DNA of 64,000 nt from UBA6624 sp964507645 (GCA_964507645.1 CAZDPU010000002.1:9442-73441); one strand, 5' to 3'. Shown: positions 1-8,614, counted from the stretch's first letter. The notes: generated from the sequence alone by a model not told the origin. Made by a program: numbers and translations.

Positions 1-183
1 TGGAACAGTTCCTGCAACAGAACCGTTAGCTGGGTTTTTGATCTCAGACCTTTCACCTGATTCTGATTCTGTCCATACTGGAATGAGGTTTTTTTCAGGA
101 TTCCTCGGTCCAGCTCTTTTTTCCGGATTGAATTTTGGATTGTCTTTCCACTCTCCACCTATTAACATTTTGAAATCTGCCAT
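1..183 (-). CDS. Aldehyde dehydrogenase, N-terminal fragment (cut by window edge)
   Basis: The reverse strand reads 61 codons from the ATG at 183 to the window edge with no stop. The fragment has the usual NAD-dependent aldehyde dehydrogenase opening: an IGGEWK element at about residues 8-13 and NPANGSVAGTVP at the edge. A good ribosome site (AGGAG) lies about 6 bases before the ATG. The 28 or so residues between these elements form a charged, proline-rich insertion, longer than usual. It is the last visible gene of the catabolic operon that starts at 3229, so it probably oxidises an aldehyde made in that pathway. Substrate and catalytic residues are out of view. Confidence 0.75.
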   Translation of the reverse strand, partial: MADFKMLIGGEWKDNPKFNPEKRAGPRNPEKNLIPVWTESESGERSEIKNPANGSVAGTVP

Positions 184-236
184 TGTTTTTTCTCCTATTT
201 TGGAATTTTCCCTAATCCTAACAAATCTTTATAAAT

Positions 237-569
237 TTAAGCGAGTAGCGAATCACATTTTGCGGCAAAAACAAAATCACTTTCTGTCAATCCATCAATC
301 TTGTGTGTCCAAATCGTGACCTTGACACGTCCCCAAGACAATTCAAGGTCAGGATGATGGTCCTGCTCTTCTGACATTTCGGAAACCCTATTCAAATAAT
401 CCCAAGCTTCCTTGAAATTCGGAAATTTGAATTCCCTTTCAAGATGGTGGTCTTCAACAAGGTTCCAATCATCATTTATCTCTTTCATCAAGACTGAAAG
501 ACATTCTCCCTTTAACGAAGGGATGCCGCCTTTACATGGGATGCAATTCTTTTCGGAAAAATCACTCAT
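237..569 (-). CDS. phhB: Pterin-4a-carbinolamine dehydratase
   Basis: Predicted 4a-hydroxytetrahydrobiopterin dehydratase (EC 4.2.1.96), about 110 residues, the family's normal size. It dehydrates the 4a-carbinolamine formed by pterin-dependent aromatic amino acid hydroxylases so the cofactor can be recycled. The signature is clear: EEQDHHPDLE with the paired active-site histidines, then WTHKIDGLTESDF. The N-terminus SDFSEKNCIPCKGG is also typical. I use the ATG at 569, where TGATG joins it to the preceding gene; ATGs at 572 and 590 are also in frame. No phenylalanine hydroxylase is visible here. Its place in an acyl-CoA/aldehyde operon suggests aromatic catabolism, but that is inference. Confidence 0.9.
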   Translation of the reverse strand: MSDFSEKNCIPCKGGIPSLKGECLSVLMKEINDDWNLVEDHHLEREFKFPNFKEAWDYLNRVSEMSEEQDHHPDLELSWGRVKVTIWTHKIDGLTESDFVFAAKCDSLLA

Positions 570-775
570 CATCTGAGAACTGGCTTCCATTTAGCTGCAT
601 TAAGGCAAGAGACTATGTGAACAATCCAGCCAAGAGCAACAAGCCAGAGAATTGCTGCCAATAAAAAATGGATTATTGCAGCACCTGCCCTACCTTGAAT
701 CAACTGCCCCAATCCAGGAGCAAAAAAACTCGCCAAAGCAGCGATGGTGTTGCCTGCTGAACCCTGTCCACTCAT
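569..775 (-). CDS. Small membrane protein (TM2-like / PMP3-like)
   Basis: A 68-residue protein with two hydrophobic helices (about residues 7-27 and 33-54) joined by a short turn. The pattern FAPGLGQLIQGR followed by LGWIVHIVS resembles small TM2-type or YqaE/PMP3-type membrane proteins. It starts directly after the stop of the 3-hydroxyacyl-CoA dehydrogenase gene with no spacer, and its stop overlaps the dehydratase start, so all three are surely cotranscribed. Role unknown. Confidence 0.6.
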   Translation of the reverse strand: MSGQGSAGNTIAALASFFAPGLGQLIQGRAGAAIIHFLLAAILWLVALGWIVHIVSCLNAAKWKPVLR

Positions 776-1624
776 CTAATCGTAATCATAAACACCTTTT
801 CCAGATTTCCTGCCCAGCCTACCCTTCTCCACCAAATCCTCAAGCTTCTTGCTTGGCTTGAAAGCCGAACCAAGATGCTTCTCAAGATTCCTCATGCTTG
901 CTAACCTGACATCAAGGCCGACAAGGTCAATCATCTCAAATGGCCCCATTGGATGATTAAGGCCCAATTTCAATGCCTTATCAATATCTTTAGGAGATGC
1001 AACCCCTTCCTCCCACATTCGGAATGCCTCAGCACCAATAAGAGCATTCATTCTTGATGTGACAAACCCTGCAGCCTCATTGACCTCAACCGTCTGCTTT
1101 CCCATCTTTTCTGAAACCTCTTTCACAATCTCATAAGTCTCTTGTGATGTTGCCTTAGATCTAACAATCTCAATCAGTTTCATGATGTGAACTGGATTGA
1201 AAAAGTGCATTCCTATGACCTTATCCTCCCTCTTTGTGGCATTGCCCATTTCGGTAATTGAAAGACCTGTGGTGTTTGTGGCAAAAATCGTTTTTTCATG
1301 AACAAAATCTTCAGCATCACTGAATATCTTCTTTTTCAGATCCATGTTTTCGGGAACGGCCTCAATGATTAGATCTGAATCTCTTGCAGCTGTTTCAAAA
1401 TCCTCCGTAAAAACCATATTAGCTTTTGCATTATCACTTTTTTCTTGAGGAATTTTTCCAAGTTCAACACCTTTGTCAAGATTCTTGTTTATTTTCGATT
1501 CTGCAACATCAAGCTGTTCCTTACTGATGTCAAAAAGTGATGTCTTGAAACCAGCCATTGCAGAAACCTGCGCAATACCATTCCCCATTGTTCCAGAACC
1601 TATAACAGTGATTTTCCTAATCAT
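776..1624 (-). CDS. hbd: 3-hydroxybutyryl-CoA dehydrogenase
   Basis: A 282-residue NAD-dependent 3-hydroxyacyl-CoA dehydrogenase (EC 1.1.1.157 type), exactly the normal length of PaaH/Hbd enzymes. The Rossmann motif is at residues 8-14 (GSGTMGNG). The catalytic histidine lies in GMHFFNPV, with AGFVTSRMNALIGAEA and LGLNHPMGPFEMIDLVGLD following in the C-terminal domain. It oxidises 3-hydroxyacyl-CoA to 3-oxoacyl-CoA, the step after the hydratase encoded two genes upstream. It overlaps the amidohydrolase gene by 8 bases. The glutaryl-CoA dehydrogenase at 54523-55695 would supply crotonyl-CoA to the same route. Confidence 0.95.
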   Translation of the reverse strand: MIRKITVIGSGTMGNGIAQVSAMAGFKTSLFDISKEQLDVAESKINKNLDKGVELGKIPQEKSDNAKANMVFTEDFETAARDSDLIIEAVPENMDLKKKIFSDAEDFVHEKTIFATNTTGLSITEMGNATKREDKVIGMHFFNPVHIMKLIEIVRSKATSQETYEIVKEVSEKMGKQTVEVNEAAGFVTSRMNALIGAEAFRMWEEGVASPKDIDKALKLGLNHPMGPFEMIDLVGLDVRLASMRNLEKHLGSAFKPSKKLEDLVEKGRLGRKSGKGVYDYD

Positions 1625-2468
1625 GAAAAACTCCTTGTGCGGACTTGTACGAAAGATTGTCTTTGTCCTCTTGTGATATCGGCAAACTCAGAATCGCATC
1701 AAGATTCTTCCTTATGCTTGGAACTCCGGGGCTTGGCCAATCCGTTCCGAACATAACCTTATTCCCAAGTTCAAACAACCTTGGATACCATTCGAGAATC
1801 CTTTTCGGGGGGATTCCAGAAAGGTCCCAATAAATATTCTTATGCCTCCTGAAAACAAACCATGCCTCATCAGTCCAGAGAGGCCTTCCTCCATGGGCCA
1901 TGATTATTTTCAAATCAGGAAAATCTATTGCAACATCATCAAGCTCCATTGGTCTTCCCCATTTGCTTCTTGCTCCCGGAAACATACTGGTTCCGGTGTG
2001 GACCAAGACAGGTTTTGAATACTCCTGGCACATCTCATAAACTGTTGCCAAATCAGGAACAGATCCATCAACATATGCATTTGCAGGCATGTCTTGGTGA
2101 GGAGGGTGTATCTTTAATGCATCAAGTTGACAGTCTTCAAAAATAATCCTCATTTCGTCTTTGACATTCTTGCAAGAAGGTGGATGTATGCCTCCAAATG
2201 AAATTATCCTTTCAGGTGCGCCTGATTTATATTCTGAAGCCCACTTGTTGACACCTGAAGTAAACCCCATGATTTCTGGAGCTACATAATTTATAACACC
2301 AACTTTTGCGATTTCCTCCTTGTCAAGATGTTCAGCAAGTGCTTTTGGGGAATCTAGACATTTTTTTACAATTTCAGCATCTTTCCTTCCACTTTCAATA
2401 AACTCAATTGCCCTTGGAGACATCATTTCTCTTGGTTGCATGTGGATATGGATATCTATAGCATTCAT
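1617..2468 (-). CDS. Amidohydrolase-2 family metal-dependent hydrolase or decarboxylase
   Basis: A 283-residue TIM-barrel protein of the Amidohydrolase-2 family (relatives include ACMSD and resorcylate decarboxylases). Visible metal-site features are IDIHIHMQP at the N-terminus, a lysine/histidine-containing ALKIHPPHQD, PVLVHTGTSM, IIMAHGGRP with the following acidic cluster, and the terminal aspartate in MFGTDWPSPG. It overlaps the hydratase gene by 4 bases (ATGA) and the dehydrogenase gene by 8, so it is an integral operon member. A decarboxylation or ring-opening hydrolysis of an aromatic-derived acid would fit the context, but the substrate cannot be read from sequence. Confidence 0.85.
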   Translation of the reverse strand: MNAIDIHIHMQPREMMSPRAIEFIESGRKDAEIVKKCLDSPKALAEHLDKEEIAKVGVINYVAPEIMGFTSGVNKWASEYKSGAPERIISFGGIHPPSCKNVKDEMRIIFEDCQLDALKIHPPHQDMPANAYVDGSVPDLATVYEMCQEYSKPVLVHTGTSMFPGARSKWGRPMELDDVAIDFPDLKIIMAHGGRPLWTDEAWFVFRRHKNIYWDLSGIPPKRILEWYPRLFELGNKVMFGTDWPSPGVPSIRKNLDAILSLPISQEDKDNLSYKSAQGVFHD

Positions 2469-3229
2469 TTTTTATTTCTTCTCTCAAGAAACTTTATCAT
2501 TCTTTGCTTCTTGTCTTCAGATTCAAAAAGAATTGCCTGATATTCATTTTCAACTTTTGAATGATCATGTGCGGTTGATCCGGCCTTGTTCAAAGCCTTC
2601 TTTGCAAGCTTCAATGCCTGTGGAGCCATTTTAGAAACCTGTACCATTATCTCCCTAGCTTTTGTAATAACCTCATTATCTTCAACAATATGGTTGAGTA
2701 ACCCTATCCTGTAAGCCTCTTCAGAATCAATGATCTTTCCGGTAAAAAGCATCTCTCTTGCTATACCCGTTCCAACTATACTTGGCAATCTGTGGGTTCC
2801 TCCGGCAGCCGCAATAATGCCTAGCCTCCCTTCAGGTTGTCCCATCTGAGTGCTCTTTCCGCCAATCCTGATATCACAAGCAAGGGTCAACTCACAGCCC
2901 CCACCCAAAGCATATCCCTTTATTGCAGCAACAACAGGCCAAGGAAAATCTTCAATTTTTTGAAAAAGTTTTGAGTTAATCCCTTTCAAGGCATCCTCTC
3001 TTCCCCTTTTCAGCAGTGCCTCTACATCAGCGCCAGCAACAAAAGCCTTGTCTCCTGAACCGAGAATTATCAATCCCATAATGTCTTTATCTTCTTTTAA
3101 TTCATCCAATGCAGAATGCAAATCAGCAACCACACTGTCATTAATGGCATTTAGGACATCAGGCCTATTGATGGTTATTTCTGCCCACTTTTCCTTCTTT
3201 TCTACTATCAAAGTCTCATATTTGCTCAT
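2465..3229 (-). CDS. Enoyl-CoA hydratase/isomerase family protein
   Basis: A 254-residue crotonase-fold protein. Both hydratase glutamates are present: one in GGCELTLACD and one in GQPEGRLGI. The oxyanion-hole glycines are seen in FVAGADV and ALGGG. It probably hydrates 2-enoyl-CoA to 3-hydroxyacyl-CoA (EC 4.2.1.17), feeding the dehydrogenase at 776-1624. It is the first gene of the minus-strand catabolic operon. Its start faces nnr across a 43-base divergent gap (3230-3272). The best guess for its job is an aromatic or amino acid degradation route rather than general fatty acid oxidation, because no thiolase or acyl-CoA ligase accompanies it here. Confidence 0.93.
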   Translation of the reverse strand: MSKYETLIVEKKEKWAEITINRPDVLNAINDSVVADLHSALDELKEDKDIMGLIILGSGDKAFVAGADVEALLKRGREDALKGINSKLFQKIEDFPWPVVAAIKGYALGGGCELTLACDIRIGGKSTQMGQPEGRLGIIAAAGGTHRLPSIVGTGIAREMLFTGKIIDSEEAYRIGLLNHIVEDNEVITKAREIMVQVSKMAPQALKLAKKALNKAGSTAHDHSKVENEYQAILFESEDKKQRMIKFLERRNKK

Positions 3230-3272
3230 ATTAGTGATTCTAGATTCGAAATTAGTATCTAAAATTAATAAT

Positions 3273-4751
3273 ATGGCTTCTCATCTCCCAATTCTTAGCA
3301 TTGCTCAAATGCGGGAATTAGACAAGAGGACAATAGTTGAAGACCTCCCGCTCTTAACACTTATGGAAAATGCTGGAAGATCAGCTTTTGAATTTTATTT
3401 GGAAAAATGGGATGACAGCCCAATGCATCTAATGGTTGGCAAAGGCCATAATGGTGCTGATGGAATCGTGATGGGAAGATGGGCAGCTGCTCATGGCCTG
3501 AATGTAACAATCTATGGAAATAAGGATGATCTTGGAGAAATTGGAGAAATCCAATGGAGACTTGCTAGAAAAGAAGGTGCAAAATGGTCTAGAAAAACAC
3601 CTGAGAAACTAGGTGATAAAAATGGAATAATTGTTGACTGCCTTTTGGGGACTGGGGCCAAAGGAGCTCCAAGAAAATCATCTTCACAATGGATATCTGG
3701 AGCAAATAAAGCCCAATTCAAAGGAAGAATGGCTTTAGATAGCCCAAGTGGAATCGACATGGATGACGGTTCAAAAAAAGGAGTCGCTTTTAAAGCTGAT
3801 TTAACTGTTACTTTTGCATACCTTAAACCTGGACTTTTATTAAACCAAGGAAGAAAACACTCTGGAGAAGTCTGTATTGCCTATATAGGAATACCAACCA
3901 AGCTGGATTTCAAACCGATGGGATATATGCCAAATAGAGAATCAATAAAAGAAATGTTGATTGATTTTCCTGCTGATGGGCATAAAGGAACTGCGGGAAG
4001 GCTTGGCATTTGGGCTGGAAGCGATAAGTATCCAGGAGCAGCAAGGCTTGCAATGGAAGGTGCACTTAGAAGTGGCACGGGCGTAATTCATTGGATAGGT
4101 CAATCTAATGACATACCACCAGAAATTATTCAAGAAAAAAAATTGGCGAATGAAATAGCCAAAATAGATGCCTGGGCAATAGGTCCTGGCTTGGGAAGAA
4201 GTTCAAAAACAGTCAAAACACTAAAATCTCAACTAAAAAAAATAACATGTCCGACAGTTGTTGATGCTGATGCCTTAAATGCCTTTTCTGGAAAAGGAGA
4301 TCCTGAAAAAAGACTTAAAGCTTTAGGTTCAGAAATTGGAGAAAGAGTTTTAACGCCTCATCATGCGGAAGCTGCTAATCTTCTTTGTGGAGATCTTAAA
4401 AAACTCGAATCAAACAGGATTGAAGCAACAAAAGAAATTTCAAACATGTCAGGAGCAACAACCTTGTTGAAAGGGTCACCCACACTCATATCAAAGGGAA
4501 ATAATCCAATTTTTTTCATTGACTCAGGAAATAAAAATTTGGCAACTGGTGGAAGTGGTGATGTTTTGTCTGGCCTTATCGGAGGTCTTCTTTCTCAAAA
4601 AATAAATCCTTTAGATTCTGCAATAATTGGCTCATGGATACATGGAAGAGCTGGAAGCATCATTGCAGAAAATGGCACACCCAGACAGTCTGTATCAGCG
4701 TCAGATATAGCTGAATCAATTAAATCAGCATGGATGGAATTAAATGTATAG
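3273..4751 (+). CDS. nnr: Bifunctional NAD(P)H-hydrate repair enzyme
   Basis: A 492-residue fusion of an N-terminal NAD(P)HX epimerase (YjeF_N, about residues 1-215) and a C-terminal ADP/ATP-dependent NAD(P)HX dehydratase (YjeF_C, about 225-490). It repairs hydrated NADH/NADPH. The epimerase half shows VGKGHNGADG and LDSPSGIDMDDG. The dehydratase half shows GTAGRLGIWAGS, VVDADALNAF, LTPHHAEAANLL, LLKGSPTLIS and NLATGGSGDVLSGLIGGLLS. The frame stays open to 3048, but codons before 3273 are antisense to the hydratase gene and do not look like YjeF, so I start at the ATG at 3273, which has no clear ribosome site. It overlaps alr by 8 bases. Confidence 0.95.
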   Translation: MASHLPILSIAQMRELDKRTIVEDLPLLTLMENAGRSAFEFYLEKWDDSPMHLMVGKGHNGADGIVMGRWAAAHGLNVTIYGNKDDLGEIGEIQWRLARKEGAKWSRKTPEKLGDKNGIIVDCLLGTGAKGAPRKSSSQWISGANKAQFKGRMALDSPSGIDMDDGSKKGVAFKADLTVTFAYLKPGLLLNQGRKHSGEVCIAYIGIPTKLDFKPMGYMPNRESIKEMLIDFPADGHKGTAGRLGIWAGSDKYPGAARLAMEGALRSGTGVIHWIGQSNDIPPEIIQEKKLANEIAKIDAWAIGPGLGRSSKTVKTLKSQLKKITCPTVVDADALNAFSGKGDPEKRLKALGSEIGERVLTPHHAEAANLLCGDLKKLESNRIEATKEISNMSGATTLLKGSPTLISKGNNPIFFIDSGNKNLATGGSGDVLSGLIGGLLSQKINPLDSAIIGSWIHGRAGSIIAENGTPRQSVSASDIAESIKSAWMELNV

Positions 4752-5877
4752 AAGAGTTTGGTCAGAAATAGATTTAGATAACCTTAAGCACAATTTAAGA
4801 ATATTAAAAACATATGTAGGCCCTGTAGGTCTTTGGGCTGTAGTAAAAGCTGATGCTTATGGACATGGGTCTGTAGAAATCTCAAAGGCAATACAAAATT
4901 CAAACATAAGAGGTTTATGTGTTGCAAGCCTAGAAGAAGCAATTGAATTAAGAGAAAACGGTATAAAAGTTGAAATCCTCGTCTTGGGAGAAACGGTTCC
5001 TGAAGGAGTTCCATTACTTCAACATCACAAAATCACGCAATGTCTTTTTAGGCCAGAGCATTTAGAGGGTTGGGAAAAACAGCTTGACTCGAATCTGCCC
5101 GCACCAAATATACATGTCAAAATTGATACTGGAATGCATCGCCTAGGAGTGCCTCCGGCATCTTTAAAAAACCTTGCAAGAGAGTTTCAAAAAGGCCCAT
5201 TTGAACCAACTGGAATTTTTTCCCACTTTCATGTTGCTGACACTGATTCAAAATCAACAAACTCATCACTCAACAAGTTTAGAAAAGCTTTAAAAAAATC
5301 CCAGTGGATGGAAAAATTTCCTAAATGCGAAAGACACATTGCAAATTCTCCAGCATTATTGCGAGGTCCGGAATACTACATGGATTCCGTTCGGCTTGGA
5401 TATCTCCTTTATGGATCAAAACCCAACGGGATTGACTTAAAAACATGCCCTCCAGTTTTGCCTGTAATGAGCGTTCATGCAAGGGTTGTTGATAGAAAAA
5501 CAATAGAAAAAGGTGAGGGTTTTGGATATGGCAACATAAAAAAATTCAATGAACCAAAAAGGCTTGCAATTGTTCCAATAGGTTATGCTGACGGATACAT
5601 GAGGAATTTAACAGGGTCAGCAGAAGTTCTCATAAGGGGAAAAAGAGCTCCAGTTGTTGGGGCAATATCAATGGACTTTTTATATGTAGATGTATCCGAA
5701 ATTCCTGATGTAGAAATTGGGGATAAAGTAACAATTTTGGGAAAACAAGGAAATGATGAAATAACAATGATGGATTTAGCTTTATGGGGAAAAACAATAC
5801 CTTATGAAATGCTTTGCTCTTTTGGCAAGAGGCCTCCAAGACAATTTAAAAATACCGAAAGTAAATTAAAAATTTGA
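4744..5877 (+). CDS. alr: Alanine racemase
   Basis: A 377-residue PLP-dependent alanine racemase (EC 5.1.1.1) making D-alanine for peptidoglycan. The PLP lysine is in WAVVKADAYGHG. IDTGMHRLGV and the C-terminal ISMDFLYVDVSEIPD are typical of the family. The N-terminus WSEIDLDNLKHNLR is canonical, so the ATG at 4744 inside the end of nnr is well supported. An nnr-alr pairing is common in bacteria. The next gene starts inside its stop codon (TTGA). Confidence 0.97.
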   Translation: MYRRVWSEIDLDNLKHNLRILKTYVGPVGLWAVVKADAYGHGSVEISKAIQNSNIRGLCVASLEEAIELRENGIKVEILVLGETVPEGVPLLQHHKITQCLFRPEHLEGWEKQLDSNLPAPNIHVKIDTGMHRLGVPPASLKNLAREFQKGPFEPTGIFSHFHVADTDSKSTNSSLNKFRKALKKSQWMEKFPKCERHIANSPALLRGPEYYMDSVRLGYLLYGSKPNGIDLKTCPPVLPVMSVHARVVDRKTIEKGEGFGYGNIKKFNEPKRLAIVPIGYADGYMRNLTGSAEVLIRGKRAPVVGAISMDFLYVDVSEIPDVEIGDKVTILGKQGNDEITMMDLALWGKTIPYEMLCSFGKRPPRQFKNTESKLKI

Positions 5878-6476
5878 TAAAACTTTCTACAAGAGACATC
5901 AGAGGTCTTGGACACATGTTCGTAATATCTCTCTTATTTTTACCAATAATCAAAACCACCGCACATGTATTGTTTTTGGCTTTATTCGGGATGATTGTTG
6001 CAGTCTTATGGCCAAGAATCCCTTTTCTCAATACACTAAACAAAAAATGGCCAGATTGGGGAATAATCTCTTATCCTGCATCTGTTGGATTGTCTATTTT
6101 TTTATTTAGATTAACAGCATTAATGTTTGAAATAGATGAAGGTTTGACTCTGGAACTTGCGAGAATAACATGCTTATGTATGGCTATATCAGACCCAATA
6201 CATGGATTTATCGGAAGAAGGCTTGAAAATAAAAAGAGAAAAAACTATCATGGTGTTTTCATCTCGATACCCATTTTGATACTTGTTGTAAACTTCTGGA
6301 TACAAAGAACATCTATAAATTGGCACTGGATCAACTTTGAAAACAACTTCTTTTTATCTTGCTTGCCGTTTATTGTTGGTACAACTAGTGAGCTTTGGTG
6401 GAGATGGATTGCAGACAATGTTGGAATGATCTTTATGACATGGCTAACGTTCACTATACTGTTCTACTTAATATAA
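5874..6476 (+). CDS. Dolichol/phytol kinase-like CTP-transferase family membrane protein
   Basis: A 200-residue polytopic membrane protein with about six hydrophobic segments. It carries spaced polar marks of the dolichol kinase / phytol kinase / CDP-diglyceride synthase group: an early RxxxH (RGLGH), then SDPIHGFIGRR, and near the C-terminus a glutamate followed by DN (SELWWRWIADN). This suggests CTP-dependent phosphorylation of a polyprenol- or phytol-like lipid alcohol, but the assignment is by motif only. The start is TTG at 5874, overlapping the alr stop as TTGA; the later ATG would remove the RxxxH. It sits between alr and an ABC pair, so a cell-envelope lipid role is plausible. Confidence 0.6.
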   Translation: MIKLSTRDIRGLGHMFVISLLFLPIIKTTAHVLFLALFGMIVAVLWPRIPFLNTLNKKWPDWGIISYPASVGLSIFLFRLTALMFEIDEGLTLELARITCLCMAISDPIHGFIGRRLENKKRKNYHGVFISIPILILVVNFWIQRTSINWHWINFENNFFLSCLPFIVGTTSELWWRWIADNVGMIFMTWLTFTILFYLI

Positions 6477-6498
6477 TCCTTTCCCGGTTACAAAAAAA

Positions 6499-7224
6499 AT
6501 GAATAAAACAGTCTTTAAAGAAACCGTTCTTGAGTTAAAGGGTTTAAGCGTTGGATACGATTCAAAAAAACCACTACTTGAGAATATAAACCTAGAAATT
6601 GAAAAAGGAGAAATAATCGCACTCGTTGGGCCTTCAGGATCTGGAAAAACAACACTCGTAAAAACAATAGCTTCGATAATCCCAGAAATATCTGGAGAGA
6701 TATGCATACTTGGAGAATGTTGCGCTGACTGTCTCCCATCTGGAAATGTTGGATATATCCCACAAAGACTCGGTCTCGTAAACAATAAAACTGTTATGGA
6801 AAATGTTGTTTTTGGAAGTTTTCACACAATGAGTTTCGTAGATGTTCTCTTCTCTAACCCTAGCAACAAAATAACTTCAGAGGCAATGTCGATACTTGAA
6901 TCACTTGAAATAGGTCAAAAAGCAAATGAGCAAGTAAAGTTTCTGTCTGGAGGAGAAAGAAAAAGAGTTGCAGTTGCAAGAACACTTCTTCAAAAACCAA
7001 AAATAATATTAGCCGATGAATTCTTGGGTGAACTCGATGATGAAACATCTATTAGTGTCGGTTTTAAAATGTTTAATTATGTAAAAAAAAGTGGTTCAAG
7101 CATTGTATTTGTAGACCATAACCCTTCTAGAGCCATGGGTGTTTCTGACAAAATTTTCAAAGTTTGTGAAAAGAAAGTTGTCGAACTTGAGAAAAAAGAT
7201 CAAGATGTTGAAATTTCAATATGA
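6499..7224 (+). CDS. ABC transporter ATP-binding protein, PhnC-like
   Basis: A 241-residue ABC ATPase with Walker A GPSGSGKTT, Q-loop IPQRLGLV, signature LSGGERKRVAVAR, Walker B IILADEFLGELD and the switch histidine in VFVDHN. Overall form is closest to phosphonate/phosphite-type PhnC subunits. The permease gene follows with a 4-base overlap (ATGA), so the two form one transporter. No substrate-binding protein gene (PhnD type) lies next to them, which is unusual for this class. Substrate unknown; phosphonate, phosphite or another small oxyanion are possible. Confidence 0.85.
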   Translation: MNKTVFKETVLELKGLSVGYDSKKPLLENINLEIEKGEIIALVGPSGSGKTTLVKTIASIIPEISGEICILGECCADCLPSGNVGYIPQRLGLVNNKTVMENVVFGSFHTMSFVDVLFSNPSNKITSEAMSILESLEIGQKANEQVKFLSGGERKRVAVARTLLQKPKIILADEFLGELDDETSISVGFKMFNYVKKSGSSIVFVDHNPSRAMGVSDKIFKVCEKKVVELEKKDQDVEISI

Positions 7225-8042
7225 CAACAAATAAAAAAACTTCACTTAGCTTTTTAGCAATCATTTTCATCCTGTTTCTATTTTCAAACAATCTGAATCT
7301 TGATATTGGAACGATTGTTGATGGTGGAAAAAACTCAAAAGACTTTATTCAAGAAGCATTACCTTTGGATATGAGTATTTTCAATGCCCAACCTTATCCT
7401 GAATGTGAAAAAAAAATCCCATTCTTCTGTAGTGTTGCATGGTTAGGAATTTCAGAAACATTTCAAATGGCATATATTGCAACAATACTGGGATTTCTAC
7501 TTGCAATTCCATTTTCAGTTTTTGCATCCTCCAATTTAGATTTTGGGAAACTGAAATTTCTATCAAGATCAATCCTTTCCTTTGTGCGTGTTTTGCCAAG
7601 CCTTGTATGGGCAATTTTCTTTGTGGTAGCTGTTGGTTTAGGTCCACTTGCAGGAGTTCTCGCAATGACTCTCTACACTGTTGGATTTCTTGGAAAACTT
7701 CAATATGAAACATTTGAAGGAATAAGCAACCACCCTATTGAAAGTGCAAAAGCATTGGGTATGAAAAAATGGCAGATAGTTCGTCATGTTGTTTTTCCCG
7801 AATCAGCAAACAGCATGATGTCTCAGCTTCTATTCATGCTTGAATACAACATAAGACATGGTGCAATTATCGGACTTGTTGGAGCTGGAGGGATTGGATA
7901 CTATCTCAACCTTTACCTCAAACTAGGAATTTATGACCGGGTCTTGTCAATATTGATAGTCATGTTTATTAGCGTGATGCTAATTGATTCAATCAGCACA
8001 AGGCTAAGAAAAAAATACTTCAACGAAACAAAAAAGGCTTGA
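7221..8042 (+). CDS. ABC transporter permease, PhnE-like
   Basis: A 273-residue inner-membrane permease with about six membrane helices and a periplasmic stretch at about residues 25-70. The EAA loop that docks the ATPase is clear (SAKALGMKKWQIVRHVVFP). The PhnE hallmark GLVGAGGIGYYL follows. It shares a 4-base overlap with the ATPase gene. The periplasmic part contains two cysteines (PECEKK and FFCS), which could form a disulphide. The gene ends 14 bases from the convergent msrA, over an A/T-rich hairpin. Confidence 0.85.
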   Translation: MTTNKKTSLSFLAIIFILFLFSNNLNLDIGTIVDGGKNSKDFIQEALPLDMSIFNAQPYPECEKKIPFFCSVAWLGISETFQMAYIATILGFLLAIPFSVFASSNLDFGKLKFLSRSILSFVRVLPSLVWAIFFVVAVGLGPLAGVLAMTLYTVGFLGKLQYETFEGISNHPIESAKALGMKKWQIVRHVVFPESANSMMSQLLFMLEYNIRHGAIIGLVGAGGIGYYLNLYLKLGIYDRVLSILIVMFISVMLIDSISTRLRKKYFNETKKA

Positions 8043-8056
8043 GGTTTGAGATAGTT

Positions 8057-8614
8057 TTAAAAAAAGTTATCTAGCTTTTTTTTGATAACAATCTGACAAT
8101 AAGGTTGATTCTTGTTTGATTCATAATAATTCTGATGATAATCTTCAGCCTTATAAAAATCACCTAAAGACTCCACGGTCGTGACAATCGGATTTTTGAA
8201 AACCTTCTTTCCGTTAAGGATTTTAATAAATTTTTCCGAAAGGTTTTTTTGCCCTTCGCTTAAATAAAATATTGAAGATCTGTACTGAGTTCCGACATCT
8301 GCCCCTTGACGATTCAAAGTTGTTGGATCATGTGCCTCAAAAAAAACTTTTAATAAATCTTGAAATGTTGTGATTTCTGGATCAAAAGATATTTTGCAAA
8401 CCTCAGCATGACCGGTTGAACCTGAACAAACAGATTTATAGTCAGGATTTTTTGAGGAACCACCACAATAACCGGAAACAACATCCTTAACACCATCAAT
8501 TCTCAAGAAAACAGCTTCAACACACCAAAAACAACCCGCACCAAAAACAGCCGTTTCAAGATTATCTTGGTTCAAGTTACCAATACCTATCTTTGTTTTT
8601 TTTGTAAAAATCAA
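8057..8614 (-). CDS. msrA: Peptide methionine sulfoxide reductase A
   Basis: A 185-residue MsrA (EC 1.8.4.11) that reduces methionine-S-sulfoxide in damaged proteins. The catalytic cysteine is in FGAGCFWC. GYCGGSSKNPDY, STGHAEV and QGADVGTQYRS are all standard. Only one or two further cysteines are visible, so regeneration probably uses a partner thiol. The ATG at 8614 overlaps the epimerase gene by 38 bases; a TTG at 8575, two bases past the epimerase stop, would give a family-like start just before the conserved domain. It is the last gene of the long minus-strand block. Confidence 0.95.
   Translation of the reverse strand: MIFTKKTKIGIGNLNQDNLETAVFGAGCFWCVEAVFLRIDGVKDVVSGYCGGSSKNPDYKSVCSGSTGHAEVCKISFDPEITTFQDLLKVFFEAHDPTTLNRQGADVGTQYRSSIFYLSEGQKNLSEKFIKILNGKKVFKNPIVTTVESLGDFYKAEDYHQNYYESNKNQPYCQIVIKKKLDNFF
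8059..8082. terminator. Probable bidirectional terminator between phnE-like gene and msrA
   Basis: An 8-base A/T arm (seven A then G) pairs with a C followed by seven T across an 8-base loop (8067-8074). It lies just after the permease stop and overlaps the last codons of msrA. Convergent genes and a T-run on both strands suit a rho-independent terminator. The stem is nearly all A:T, so its strength is doubtful. Confidence 0.4.

Noticed and set aside
3048..3272. 75-codon upstream extension of the nnr frame
   Set aside because: It is antisense to the enoyl-CoA hydratase gene and has no YjeF likeness; the family-like N-terminus begins at 3273.
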